The notes under the pieces: generated by a model
The model's input: the letters and a program-made list of their open reading frames with translations, nothing else
What the model was told of the DNA's origin: nothing
Databases searched by the model: none
Program-made: the position numbers and the translations under genes
From: JBDIVL01 sp039794405
GTDB lineage: Bacteria > Planctomycetota > Brocadiia > Brocadiales > Brocadiaceae
DNA length: 64,000 nucleotides
Assembly (NCBI GenBank): GCA_039794405.1
Contig: JBDIVL010000020.1
Location: forward strand, 1-64,000
Direction: 5' to 3'
Shown here: positions 53,680 through 61,232 of the stretch, piece by piece
Layout: each line of letters opens with the position of its first letter
Position numbering within the stretch: the stretch's first letter is position 1

Positions 53680-53879
53680 TATCATCTGTAAAGACAAATT
53701 GCGCACAAAGATTTTTCATCACATCTTTGAAATTGAGAGGTTCGCAGCGTACCGGAGCTGTAACCAAACGAAAATTTTTAAATTGCAGCTTCAGCTTTCA
53801 GCATATATCCGGCTGCTGACCGCGTTATTATATTTTCATCCCTTAGGATATGCCAAAATTTTCCGCATAATCCCACTCC

Positions 53880-54884
53880 ATGAACGATCCCGCATACCTT
53901 GATTTTATTCAAATATTCATTGCTTCTGTTCTGGATATCGCTATCGGAGATCCCCAGTGGAACTATCACCCGGTACGGCTTATGGGAAGATCCATAGAGA
54001 TTACGGAATCTATATTGAGGAAATTTCCTATCCCGGAACGTATGGCAGGGATACTTTTGACTATCATTATTGTATTTGGCATATACTCAGCAACCTATGC
54101 TATAATGTTCGTATCGAGGCAATGGTGTTTTTTTTGCGAGGGAGTTATTGGGGCTATTATTATATATTTTGCCGTTTCGATAAAGAGTTTAGCTGATGAA
54201 GCGAAAAAGGTGATGAGGTTCCTCAGGGGAAATGATTTAATAAGAGCGCGGAAGGTGCTATCACAAATTGTAGGCCGTGATACAGAGCAATTAAATGAAG
54301 AGCAGGTAATACGGGCCTGTGTAGAAACTGTCGCTGAAGGCAGTCTGGATGGTGTATTATCACCGTTGTTTTATTCCTTTCTTGGTGGACCAGGTGCAGC
54401 AATGGCCTATAGGGCGGTAAATACCCTTGATTCCATGGTAGGACATAAGGACGAAAAACACATACGATTCGGCTGGGCTTCGGCAAGATTAGATGACGCA
54501 GCCAACTATATTCCGGCAAGGATTTCCGCAATTCTAATCCCCGTTGCTTCTTTTCTGTGCGGTTATGGTTTTAAAAGATCCTTAAAAATAGCCTTTCGTG
54601 ATGGTCGCAAGCACGAAAGCCCTAATAGTGGCATTCCTGAGGCTGCGATGGCAGGGGCATTAGGGATCCGGTTAGGAGGTTCGTGTACGTATCAGGGTGA
54701 GATAATCGAAAGATCTTTTATCGGGGATGCTCAAAATCATTTGACTCTGGAATCTATCGCCGTATCTATAAAAATACTCTATGTTACATCCCTGCTATTC
54801 ATCATTTGCGGAATAGGGGTTGTTGGGTGCATAAAGTATGTAATATCTCCAATGTTTCTTTTGATAAGATACTATGGATCATGA
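53880..54884 (+). CDS. cbiB: Adenosylcobinamide-phosphate synthase
   Basis: Integral membrane enzyme that attaches (R)-1-amino-2-propanol phosphate to adenosylcobyric acid in cobalamin synthesis. The 334-residue protein has DIAIGDPQWNYHPVRLMGRS at the start, several hydrophobic helices, VETVAEGSLDGVLSPLFYSF, AYRAVNTLDSMVGHKDE, ARLDDAANYIPARISAILI and HESPNSGIPEAAMAGALGIR, all typical of CbiB/CobD. It overlaps cbiQ by 4 nt (ATGA). No cobalamin riboswitch is recognised upstream. Confidence 0.92.
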   Translation: MNDPAYLDFIQIFIASVLDIAIGDPQWNYHPVRLMGRSIEITESILRKFPIPERMAGILLTIIIVFGIYSATYAIMFVSRQWCFFCEGVIGAIIIYFAVSIKSLADEAKKVMRFLRGNDLIRARKVLSQIVGRDTEQLNEEQVIRACVETVAEGSLDGVLSPLFYSFLGGPGAAMAYRAVNTLDSMVGHKDEKHIRFGWASARLDDAANYIPARISAILIPVASFLCGYGFKRSLKIAFRDGRKHESPNSGIPEAAMAGALGIRLGGSCTYQGEIIERSFIGDAQNHLTLESIAVSIKILYVTSLLFIICGIGVVGCIKYVISPMFLLIRYYGS

Positions 54885-55681
54885 AAACAACGAATAGTTT
54901 TTTGGAAAACCTGGATCCAAGAGCAAAGATCGTCTCATTTCTCGTTATTATCTTCTGTATGATACTGACCCCTATTTCACGCTTTAAGGATTTTGGATTT
55001 TATTTTCTTCTTATACTGGCTATAACGTTTACATCGACGGTTACTCTGAAACACGTATTCAAGAGAGTAATGGTTGTAATTCCTTTTGTCATTTTCATAG
55101 CGGTATTTGTGCCCTTCCTGAAGGAAGGGACTGTATATTGGTCTTTGAAAATCGGATACTGGGAGTTAGACATTACCTATGAGGGGATTATGACATTCCT
55201 GAATATTATCGTTAAGTCAAGTTTATCAATCTTTCTCCTTGTAGTTGCCTCTTCAACGACACCATTTGCCGATTTTTTAAAAGGACTTGATCTCCTTCGC
55301 ATACCGCGATTGATGATTATGCTCATGTCTTTTTTGTATCGTTATCTCTTTGTACTGTTAGACGAGGCCCGGCGGTTAATGCGCGCCAGATCTCTCCGTT
55401 ATTTTGGATCCAGGTATAGAGAGCAATTTCGGGTAATAGGGTATATGATAGGGGTGCTATTTATCAGAACATTTGAGCGTGCAGAGAGAATTTATAGCGC
55501 AATGGTGGTCCGGGGATTTCATGGAGAAATACCTGCTACAAAACATTTTAAACTTTCCTATAGAGATTTTTTCTTTATAATCGGTATAATCATTTTTCTC
55601 ATCAGTATTGTGTCGGGCCTTGTTTACAAGTTGGAATTTCTTAAAAAAGTATACGATATCCGTCTATGGCAAAGATTATAA
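54881..55681 (+). CDS. cbiQ: Cobalt/nickel ECF transporter T component CbiQ
   Basis: From the ATG at 54881, 266 residues. Transmembrane coupling protein of the energy-coupling-factor transporter for Co2+ or Ni2+. LDPRAKIVSFLVIIFCMILT is the usual CbiQ start, followed by more membrane helices and by the two coupling helices with ARSLRYFG and AMVVRGFHG (the A-R-x-x-R-G-type motifs that touch the ATPase). The longer frame from 54806 lies inside cbiB and is not used. It overlaps cbiO by 16 nt. Confidence 0.9.
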   Translation: MKTTNSFLENLDPRAKIVSFLVIIFCMILTPISRFKDFGFYFLLILAITFTSTVTLKHVFKRVMVVIPFVIFIAVFVPFLKEGTVYWSLKIGYWELDITYEGIMTFLNIIVKSSLSIFLLVVASSTTPFADFLKGLDLLRIPRLMIMLMSFLYRYLFVLLDEARRLMRARSLRYFGSRYREQFRVIGYMIGVLFIRTFERAERIYSAMVVRGFHGEIPATKHFKLSYRDFFFIIGIIIFLISIVSGLVYKLEFLKKVYDIRLWQRL

Positions 55682-56454
55682 AAGTTGCAAACCTGAATTA
55701 CCATTATCCCGATGGGACTATTGGATTAAAAGATGTTAGTTTTGAAGTGGAAGAAGGAGAAACATTAGTCATTATCGGCGCCAATGGAACGGGGAAATCT
55801 ACACTTTTTATGAATCTGATGGGTGTGTTGGATGGTGATGGATATATCGAGATTATGGGTTTAACGCTAAATAAAGAGAACTTGAAAGAGATACGGCGAA
55901 GGATGGGGATAGTATTTCAGAATCCGGATGATCAATTATTTTGCCCTACAGTTATGGATGATGTTTCTTTTGGTCCCTTAAACCTTGGATGGAAAAGCAG
56001 TGAGGTAATTTCAGCGTCGCAAAAGGCATTGGCATTTGTGGGCATGGAAGGTTACGAGTCACGAACCTCATATCATCTTAGTTTCGGTGAAAAGAAAAGG
56101 GTAGCTATTGCAACGATATTGTCCATGAACCCAAAAATATTATTAATGGACGAGCCCACAAGCGGGCTTGACCCTAGAAGCATATCTAAATTTATTAATA
56201 TACTATATACCTTAAAATCTCAAGAGAGGACGTTATTAATCGTAACACACGATATTTTTCTTACACAGGAAGTTGCAGACCGTGTGCTTGTCTTTAGTGA
56301 AGAGAAGAAACCGGTAGCCATTGGCAATTACAAAGAGATATTGAGTAATTACGATCTACTGTTAAAAAACAATCTTATCCATCAGCATCGTCACCGTCAC
56401 GATAAGATAATCCACGAACATGAGCATAAGCATGGTTACGCCCACGAACACTAA
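55666..56454 (+). CDS. cbiO: ECF transporter ATPase CbiO with His-rich tail
   Basis: ATP-binding subunit of the metal uptake transporter, 262 residues. Walker A is GANGTGKST, the signature is LSFGEKKRVAIA and Walker B is ILLMDEPTSGLDPRS; FQNPDDQLFCPTVMDDVSFG is a CbiO/EcfA landmark. The last ~24 residues hold 10 His, alternating with Arg, Glu and Lys, which is a likely metal-binding tail and is not part of the minimal family. No CbiM-type S component or CbiN is in the window, so substrate (Co or Ni) and the partner must lie elsewhere. Confidence 0.92.
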   Translation: MAKIIKVANLNYHYPDGTIGLKDVSFEVEEGETLVIIGANGTGKSTLFMNLMGVLDGDGYIEIMGLTLNKENLKEIRRRMGIVFQNPDDQLFCPTVMDDVSFGPLNLGWKSSEVISASQKALAFVGMEGYESRTSYHLSFGEKKRVAIATILSMNPKILLMDEPTSGLDPRSISKFINILYTLKSQERTLLIVTHDIFLTQEVADRVLVFSEEKKPVAIGNYKEILSNYDLLLKNNLIHQHRHRHDKIIHEHEHKHGYAHEH

Positions 56455-57184
56455 AAAAAATATAGGCTTTACCAACGATATCTGTGCAGATGGAATATGT
56501 TGTTTTATGAGCATCCCCAGGAAACAGACCCATCTGGGTATGTGGAAGGCCTTTCTTAAACGGGGAAGTGCATCTTATGGTGTTAAATTACTTTATACAG
56601 CCCTCTCAGCAAAAGATATCATATTTAATCCTTGCCGGTGTTTGGATATTTATTTAAAAGATGCCTGTACGCAGGGTGAATCCACTATTCAAGTAATTTT
56701 AAGATGCGGTATATATGGCAAGAAATGCCGGCCTTATACCTGTGGGGCTTTTCCGGATAAAGCAGATAGTTTTATGTATAATATATATGCTCCTTGTATT
56801 TACAATGAATACATTGCACATGAAAGTTATGTAAAACTGAAACATAAACATGTTTTCCGTTTATTTTATGCTATTAAGGATGATCGTAAACTGCTGGAGA
56901 AAATCTTTCCTGGTCATACAGCCGAAGAGACCAGGGAAAGGTTGAGCCAATGTGGTGAGATAGGAAAGGTTAGTGCAATCTGGAATGAAAAACCATCTGA
57001 ATATTTTCTTTTAGAAGTGCCTAAGGTTGATTCTGTTTTGTACACCTCTGATGTACATCCGAAGATCAAGAGTGTAAAACAGGCCTATCTGCAATGGCAA
57101 GGGCATATCGAAAGCTGGCTGGAGAAACATTACGGAAGCAGATGGCAAGAATATTTAGATCGTGCGATTCGCGATAAACAATAG
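56420..57184 (+). CDS. Cys-rich YkgJ-like protein
   Basis: A 254-residue soluble protein with nine Cys in the first ~110 residues in three groups: C22/C27/C28 (DGICC), C72/C74/C83 (PCRCLDIYLKDAC) and C96/C103/C108 (CGIYGKKCRPYTCGAFPD). This is like the Cys arrangement of the YkgJ family of zinc- or iron-binding proteins. The C-terminal half (EYFLLEVPKVDSVLYTSDVH) is not recognised. It overlaps the His-rich end of cbiO by 35 nt, so translation is coupled or the start is further in. Its place after a Co/Ni transporter suggests metal handling. The start is uncertain. Confidence 0.6.
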   Translation: MSISMVTPTNTKKNIGFTNDICADGICCFMSIPRKQTHLGMWKAFLKRGSASYGVKLLYTALSAKDIIFNPCRCLDIYLKDACTQGESTIQVILRCGIYGKKCRPYTCGAFPDKADSFMYNIYAPCIYNEYIAHESYVKLKHKHVFRLFYAIKDDRKLLEKIFPGHTAEETRERLSQCGEIGKVSAIWNEKPSEYFLLEVPKVDSVLYTSDVHPKIKSVKQAYLQWQGHIESWLEKHYGSRWQEYLDRAIRDKQ

Positions 57185-57198
57185 AGAATACACGTGCC

Positions 57199-57630
57199 AT
57201 GAATAAAAAAAATAAGATACTTTCCTGCATTCAAATTTTAGCCATACTTTCTATTATTGTATGTAATGGAAGTATTACGGTAAACACTCCACAAAAATAC
57301 AGAGAATTTCCTTGCAAAGGGCACCAGTGTGGTTGTAAATCAGAACCTGATCATGAGAGAAATTGCTGTTGTACTTTTACTGGAAAACAGGGCATGTTTC
57401 TTACCGGCAATAAACAAAAAGATGTTTTTCAGGTTTTTGTGAGCAGTATAAACTGCAAGTACGGAAATGACCCTCTTACCGGCATAATATTTACTGGCAA
57501 ATATATTTTGGAGGAACAAGTCCGGCCTATAAAAATACCATTCCTGTGTTTTCTACCCCTAGCAACTTCAATTTACCTTCCTGAAGCATTTGTATCTCCA
57601 CCCAAAAAACCACCAAGGTTTTTCGTATAA
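57199..57630 (+). CDS. Small exported Cys-rich protein
   Basis: A 143-residue protein whose N-terminal hydrophobic helix (ILSCIQILAILSIIVC) may be a signal peptide or anchor. The short mature N-part has PCKGHQCGC and ERNCCCTF, six Cys in about 20 residues, suggestive of metal or cluster binding. The rest holds a hydrophobic stretch and a basic Pro-rich end (FVSPPKKPPRFFV). No family name is recognised. It follows the YkgJ-like gene by 14 nt and probably belongs to the same operon. Confidence 0.6.
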   Translation: MNKKNKILSCIQILAILSIIVCNGSITVNTPQKYREFPCKGHQCGCKSEPDHERNCCCTFTGKQGMFLTGNKQKDVFQVFVSSINCKYGNDPLTGIIFTGKYILEEQVRPIKIPFLCFLPLATSIYLPEAFVSPPKKPPRFFV

Positions 57631-57833
57631 ACCCCATCTAGATTTCATAGAATTACATAATCTCAGTATATTTGTTTGGGAAATGAGACGATCTTTTGGC
57701 TCAGGATGATACCGGTACCGCTGCAGATCATGCCTAGGGAATGAATTAATCTGTCTGTATATTTCTCATTACAAACAGATAAAAAGGTCTCAACGTTGAA
57801 ATTCTGAACCATTAATTTCACATGGAGGGTTAT

Positions 57834-58484
57834 ATGAAAAAATATTTAATACCTATTTTTGCATTTTCACTTGTAGTTGTTTTTTGTGCCGAACATCATG
57901 CCTTTGCTCACAAAGCAGTTGATTTTCATGGTGCGATTCAAATAGCAGGATTGGGTGAAAAGATAAAAGAGGATGTTGATGGAGAAGTAGCTGTTTCGCA
58001 GTGGGGACACGAAGAAACTCATGGAAATTTTGAGGAAGCATTTTTTCAATTTGTGTTTCCATCTGAAAATACAGAATGTGGCAATCTCCTGGATGAAGGG
58101 ACTGCAACGGTGAGTGTCTATCGGGAAAATAAATATACTACAAAAAGTAAAAAATTTCCCTTGGATTTCAGTGAAGATGGAATGGCAGAGGTTATTGAGA
58201 GGATTTTAAATAAACATGGAGAAATTGTGCGTAATGCGTTGGGACTTGATGAATGCTTTTCTATAACAGATGGTGAAGGAACTACAGAAAGTGGCAAGAT
58301 TATCAGTTTTGCTAATGCGTACATTGCAAAATGTAAAGCGGTTGTCAAGTCGTCGTCTGTTAATATAAGTTTTAAAACAAGGCCTAAGCTAAAAATATAC
58401 GATGCAGGCTACCAGAATATGAAAGAATACACATTGAGGATTTCCGGCAAGCTGGAGATACCGTACGAGCATGTTCATGAGTAA
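57834..58484 (+). CDS. Exported protein of unknown function in the metal cluster
   Basis: From the ATG at 57834 (GGAGGGTTAT upstream), 216 residues. MKKYLIPIFAFSLVVVFC followed by AEHHAFA is a signal peptide, and the mature protein begins near HKAVDFHG. The rest is acidic and mixed alpha/beta, with a pair of Cys (ECGNLL, DECFSI) and YIAKCKAVVKSSSVNISFKT near the end. It ends in PYEHVHE. No family is recognised; the context suggests a periplasmic metal-binding role. The ATG at 57822 is less likely. Confidence 0.65.
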   Translation: MKKYLIPIFAFSLVVVFCAEHHAFAHKAVDFHGAIQIAGLGEKIKEDVDGEVAVSQWGHEETHGNFEEAFFQFVFPSENTECGNLLDEGTATVSVYRENKYTTKSKKFPLDFSEDGMAEVIERILNKHGEIVRNALGLDECFSITDGEGTTESGKIISFANAYIAKCKAVVKSSSVNISFKTRPKLKIYDAGYQNMKEYTLRISGKLEIPYEHVHE

Positions 58485-58906
58485 TGTCAAAATTACTTGA
58501 GAAACAGAGTAGGAATTTCCATTTTATTTAAGTGGTTTTGCGGATGGCACGGATAAACTGCGTTTGTCCGTGCCCTCATGGTTGGTTCAATCGTCCACGG
58601 TTGAACTGAAACGTTTTGGCTTGTTTCCCTATACCCGGTACCAATCAAAAGCAGTATGTCAATTCCAAACGTATGATTCAATCTACAAGATTGAACCAAC
58701 CCTGAATTGTAGGGGGCGCAGCGTTCGTTGCCGAGAATATAAAAATGGCACTTAAACTCACATCAGCAAATGCTTCTCCCCTACTGTGGTAACAATAAAG
58801 TAGCCGAAGTCCTAATCGAATGCATATGTTGTAGAAGGGACAGAGAGATTTTATTCCCTCTGTGATTCCTTTTAACAATATCAAACATACAAAAGAGGTT
58901 TTATGA
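58485..58906. other. Repeat-filled intergenic stretch
   Basis: Holds, in order: a diverged GGAATTTCCATTTTATTTAA repeat (58511-58530), a GGATAAACTGCGTTTGTCC hairpin, the copy of the 24486-24585 repeat at about 58600-58700, and the degenerate GGGGCGAAGC-type palindrome at 58709-58784. No gene is accepted. Confidence 0.55.
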
Positions 58907-60022
58907 ATGAAAATTTTAATTACAATATTTTTTCTTTTCGTCTTTGCTAACAGGGCTGTTTTTGCCCATGGTGAATGCTGCCTGTCTAGATCGCTTGCAG
59001 AGGCAACCATTTCAGGAATAACCCTGGCACCAAAATTTGGGCTTTCTCTCCAGTATGAATATACGAACATGGAAACCATAAGGGATGGTAGTCACAGTAT
59101 TGGTCACAATACATTACTGGATAGGATAGCTGCGGAATGGCCAGCAACACCGGCCGAAACAAAAAGCTTTACGATCCCCACAAGGATGATTATGCAGAAG
59201 TATACGCTCCTTGGCGTATATTCCGTTAAGGAAAAATTTCAGTTTTTAGCCACAGTCCCTTACGTTATAAACGATATGGATATGAGGATGTTGGTAAGAG
59301 GTGAGACGGGTAATCATCATCATGCAGCGCCATCCAAACGGCAAATGAGCCTGAGAACATTAACTAGTGGTGCTATGGGGAATGATACAAGGATGGATAT
59401 GGAAATGGATACAATTGAAGGTCTCGGAGACGTGACCCTTATGGGGCTCTACACAATTTATACCGATGAACCGGCTTCTCCAACAAAAAAGATTACTTTG
59501 GGTTTGGGGGTAAAAACTCCTACAGGGAAAAATGATGAAGAGACAGATTCTGGCACCCTTATCCATGCTGCCATGCAACCGGGAACAGGGTCATGGGATC
59601 CGTTATTTTTTGCTAACTATATGCATCTGTTTCGTTCATGGATATTTCAAACAAACTTTTTATATCAACTGACAACAGAGGGTGATGAAGGTTATGAATT
59701 TGGTGATAAAGTATCATTAGATTTGGTTACCAGATACCAGGTTACCAATTATCTGATTCCTGGTATTGAGTTGAATGGTTTTTATGCCGGGAAGGATATT
59801 GATCATGACGATAGGTACTCAAGACCTGATGAATCTCTTTTGGATAACACTGACAATACTGGATTTTTTTCCCTTTCTGTTACTCCCTCCATCCAGATAA
59901 AAATCCCAAAGACTGGTGTTAGTATTGATTTCAAATTTCAGAAGCCGATATACCAGAATGTCAGGGGCATTCAGCAGGTGACAGACTGGAGGGCGATGGC
60001 TGCGGTTGTTTGGGCATTTTGA
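58907..60022 (+). CDS. Outer-membrane beta-barrel protein (transporter-like)
   Basis: A 371-residue exported protein. MKILITIFFLFVFANRAVFA is a signal peptide and the mature part starts HGECC. The sequence alternates hydrophobic and polar residues in strands typical of an outer-membrane barrel (ITLGLGVKTPTGKND, FFSLSVTPSIQIKIP) and ends in Phe, the outer-membrane sorting residue. A central region is rich in Met, Asp and His (DMDMRMLVRGETGNHHHAAP, DTRMDMEMDTIEG), suggesting metal contact. It resembles 'MetA-pathway/putative transporter' barrels of unknown substrate. Probably functions with the exported proteins upstream. Confidence 0.7.
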   Translation: MKILITIFFLFVFANRAVFAHGECCLSRSLAEATISGITLAPKFGLSLQYEYTNMETIRDGSHSIGHNTLLDRIAAEWPATPAETKSFTIPTRMIMQKYTLLGVYSVKEKFQFLATVPYVINDMDMRMLVRGETGNHHHAAPSKRQMSLRTLTSGAMGNDTRMDMEMDTIEGLGDVTLMGLYTIYTDEPASPTKKITLGLGVKTPTGKNDEETDSGTLIHAAMQPGTGSWDPLFFANYMHLFRSWIFQTNFLYQLTTEGDEGYEFGDKVSLDLVTRYQVTNYLIPGIELNGFYAGKDIDHDDRYSRPDESLLDNTDNTGFFSLSVTPSIQIKIPKTGVSIDFKFQKPIYQNVRGIQQVTDWRAMAAVVWAF

Positions 60023-60800
60023 TTTTTTTCCGCGAGGGTTTTGTTTCTGCAGGTTTTTACGCTAATTGGGCAGGGTTTAAGTACAAACGTCCGCCGGAGG
60101 GCATCTCTATATTGTCGACAATCGAAGTATGCCCGAAAGGCGTTAGGTTCACGTATAGGAATTTCAATGTTTTGTTGTAGGGGTGAAGCGGACCCATCAA
60201 TAATTTTTTCCCTGATGGTGTGCCAACGCTTCTTCCATCCTACATGCCTTCCCATGTTTTCCTCAGCGATCTCGTCTTTACCCACAAGTCAGAGGGGAAA
60301 TTTGATAAGTAGCTGCAAATAAAGAAGCGTAATTTTCAAGCCCTTTAAAATTCAATTTTATAATCCCTTATTCATTAATAGCTTACAGAATTGTGGGTAG
60401 GTACTTGATGGCAGAGGTTTGGTGGGGTGAAAGAAACAAGCTGATCATCCTTCCTTAGTTTCTTCCATCAAGGGCTTATATTGCCCAAATCTTTCCCTTT
60501 CGTACACCCTATACTCCGTAGGGAATAAACGATAGAGGGTTGACAATTTATTGCCTGTGCCCCCATTCCACTCGTTCAAACGTAGACAAACTATGTCAAA
60601 TGAACCTTCTTGTTTTAAAAGTGGGGAGTAAACTTCACAAAACTGTGGCGTCCTATCTGTGCCATATACAAACAAGAAGCCTATATTACAGGTTGAAATA
60701 TAACAAACTGTGAATTTGCGATTTAATATTTTAGTTATAAACAAATCGGGACTTATGCATCTGAAGAAGAAAGCTGCTACTTGTAAAACTATCATTTTGT
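60023..60800. other. Gene-free stretch with several repeat copies
   Basis: At 60150-60190 an inverted copy of the 4832-4873 repeat flank; at 60425-60475 a relative of the 1741-1850 repeat; at 60485-60565 the inverted copy of the 39555-39626 repeat. A 116-codon minus-strand ORF (60445-60795) is built on these repeats and is not accepted. Confidence 0.55.
60485..60565 (-). repeat. Dispersed intergenic repeat (copy of 39555-39626)
   Basis: On the minus strand CACAGGCAATA ... TACGGAGTATAGGGTGTACG and AAAGGGAAAGAT match 39555-39626 in order. Confidence 0.65.
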
Positions 60801-60904
60801 TATAGCAATGTTAAAACAAAATGTTACTTTTATAGTCTTCAGAATCCCTGTATTTCCTGGCAAAATCTGCTATGCTATGTGACATTTTATTTTGAGATCT
60901 CTAT
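60801..60904 (-). mobile_element. MITE copy 3 (inverted, diverged)
   Basis: Reads as the reverse complement of copies 1 and 2, with several substitutions (for example GTTAC for GTGAC at one end). The tips are TATAGCAATG and AGATCTCTAT. It is about 104 bp and lies alone in a repeat-rich gap. Confidence 0.75.
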
Positions 60905-60978
60905 TGGTCATTATATAGAGTGGCAACTTGGTTGAAATGCGTAAGTCCTGTAATATTGTCAGAAATCCCATTTGATAC

Positions 60979-61007
60979 TTGACAGGTTTAAAATATACCA
61001 ATAAAAT
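60979..61007 (+). promoter_or_regulatory. Sigma-70-type promoter for the sensor kinase
   Basis: TTGACA, a 17-nt spacer and TAAAAT; about 225 bp before the kinase ATG. Confidence 0.5.
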
Positions 61008-61232
61008 TTATATGTATACGATAGGATTTATAATAATAATTACAACATGCAATATTTATCTCGCATTCATTGTTAGAATATATTTCGAATTTTGCTTTCG
61101 TGTTTCATTCTCACCGACTATTCAAGTTCGGAATTGATAAAAGTATTTGGCACTTTATATTATGGCCCTCCTGTTGGTTTTGTGAGATTTATCTATTCTA
61201 AATATAGAACCACTCTTAATTTTTGTAATAAG

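Noticed and set aside
53680..53879. Cobalamin riboswitch upstream of cbiB
   Set aside because: Looked for the conserved B12-box-like core and did not find it; the gap is also short.
60445..60795. 116-codon minus-strand ORF
   Set aside because: Built largely from dispersed repeats; composition and start do not support a gene.
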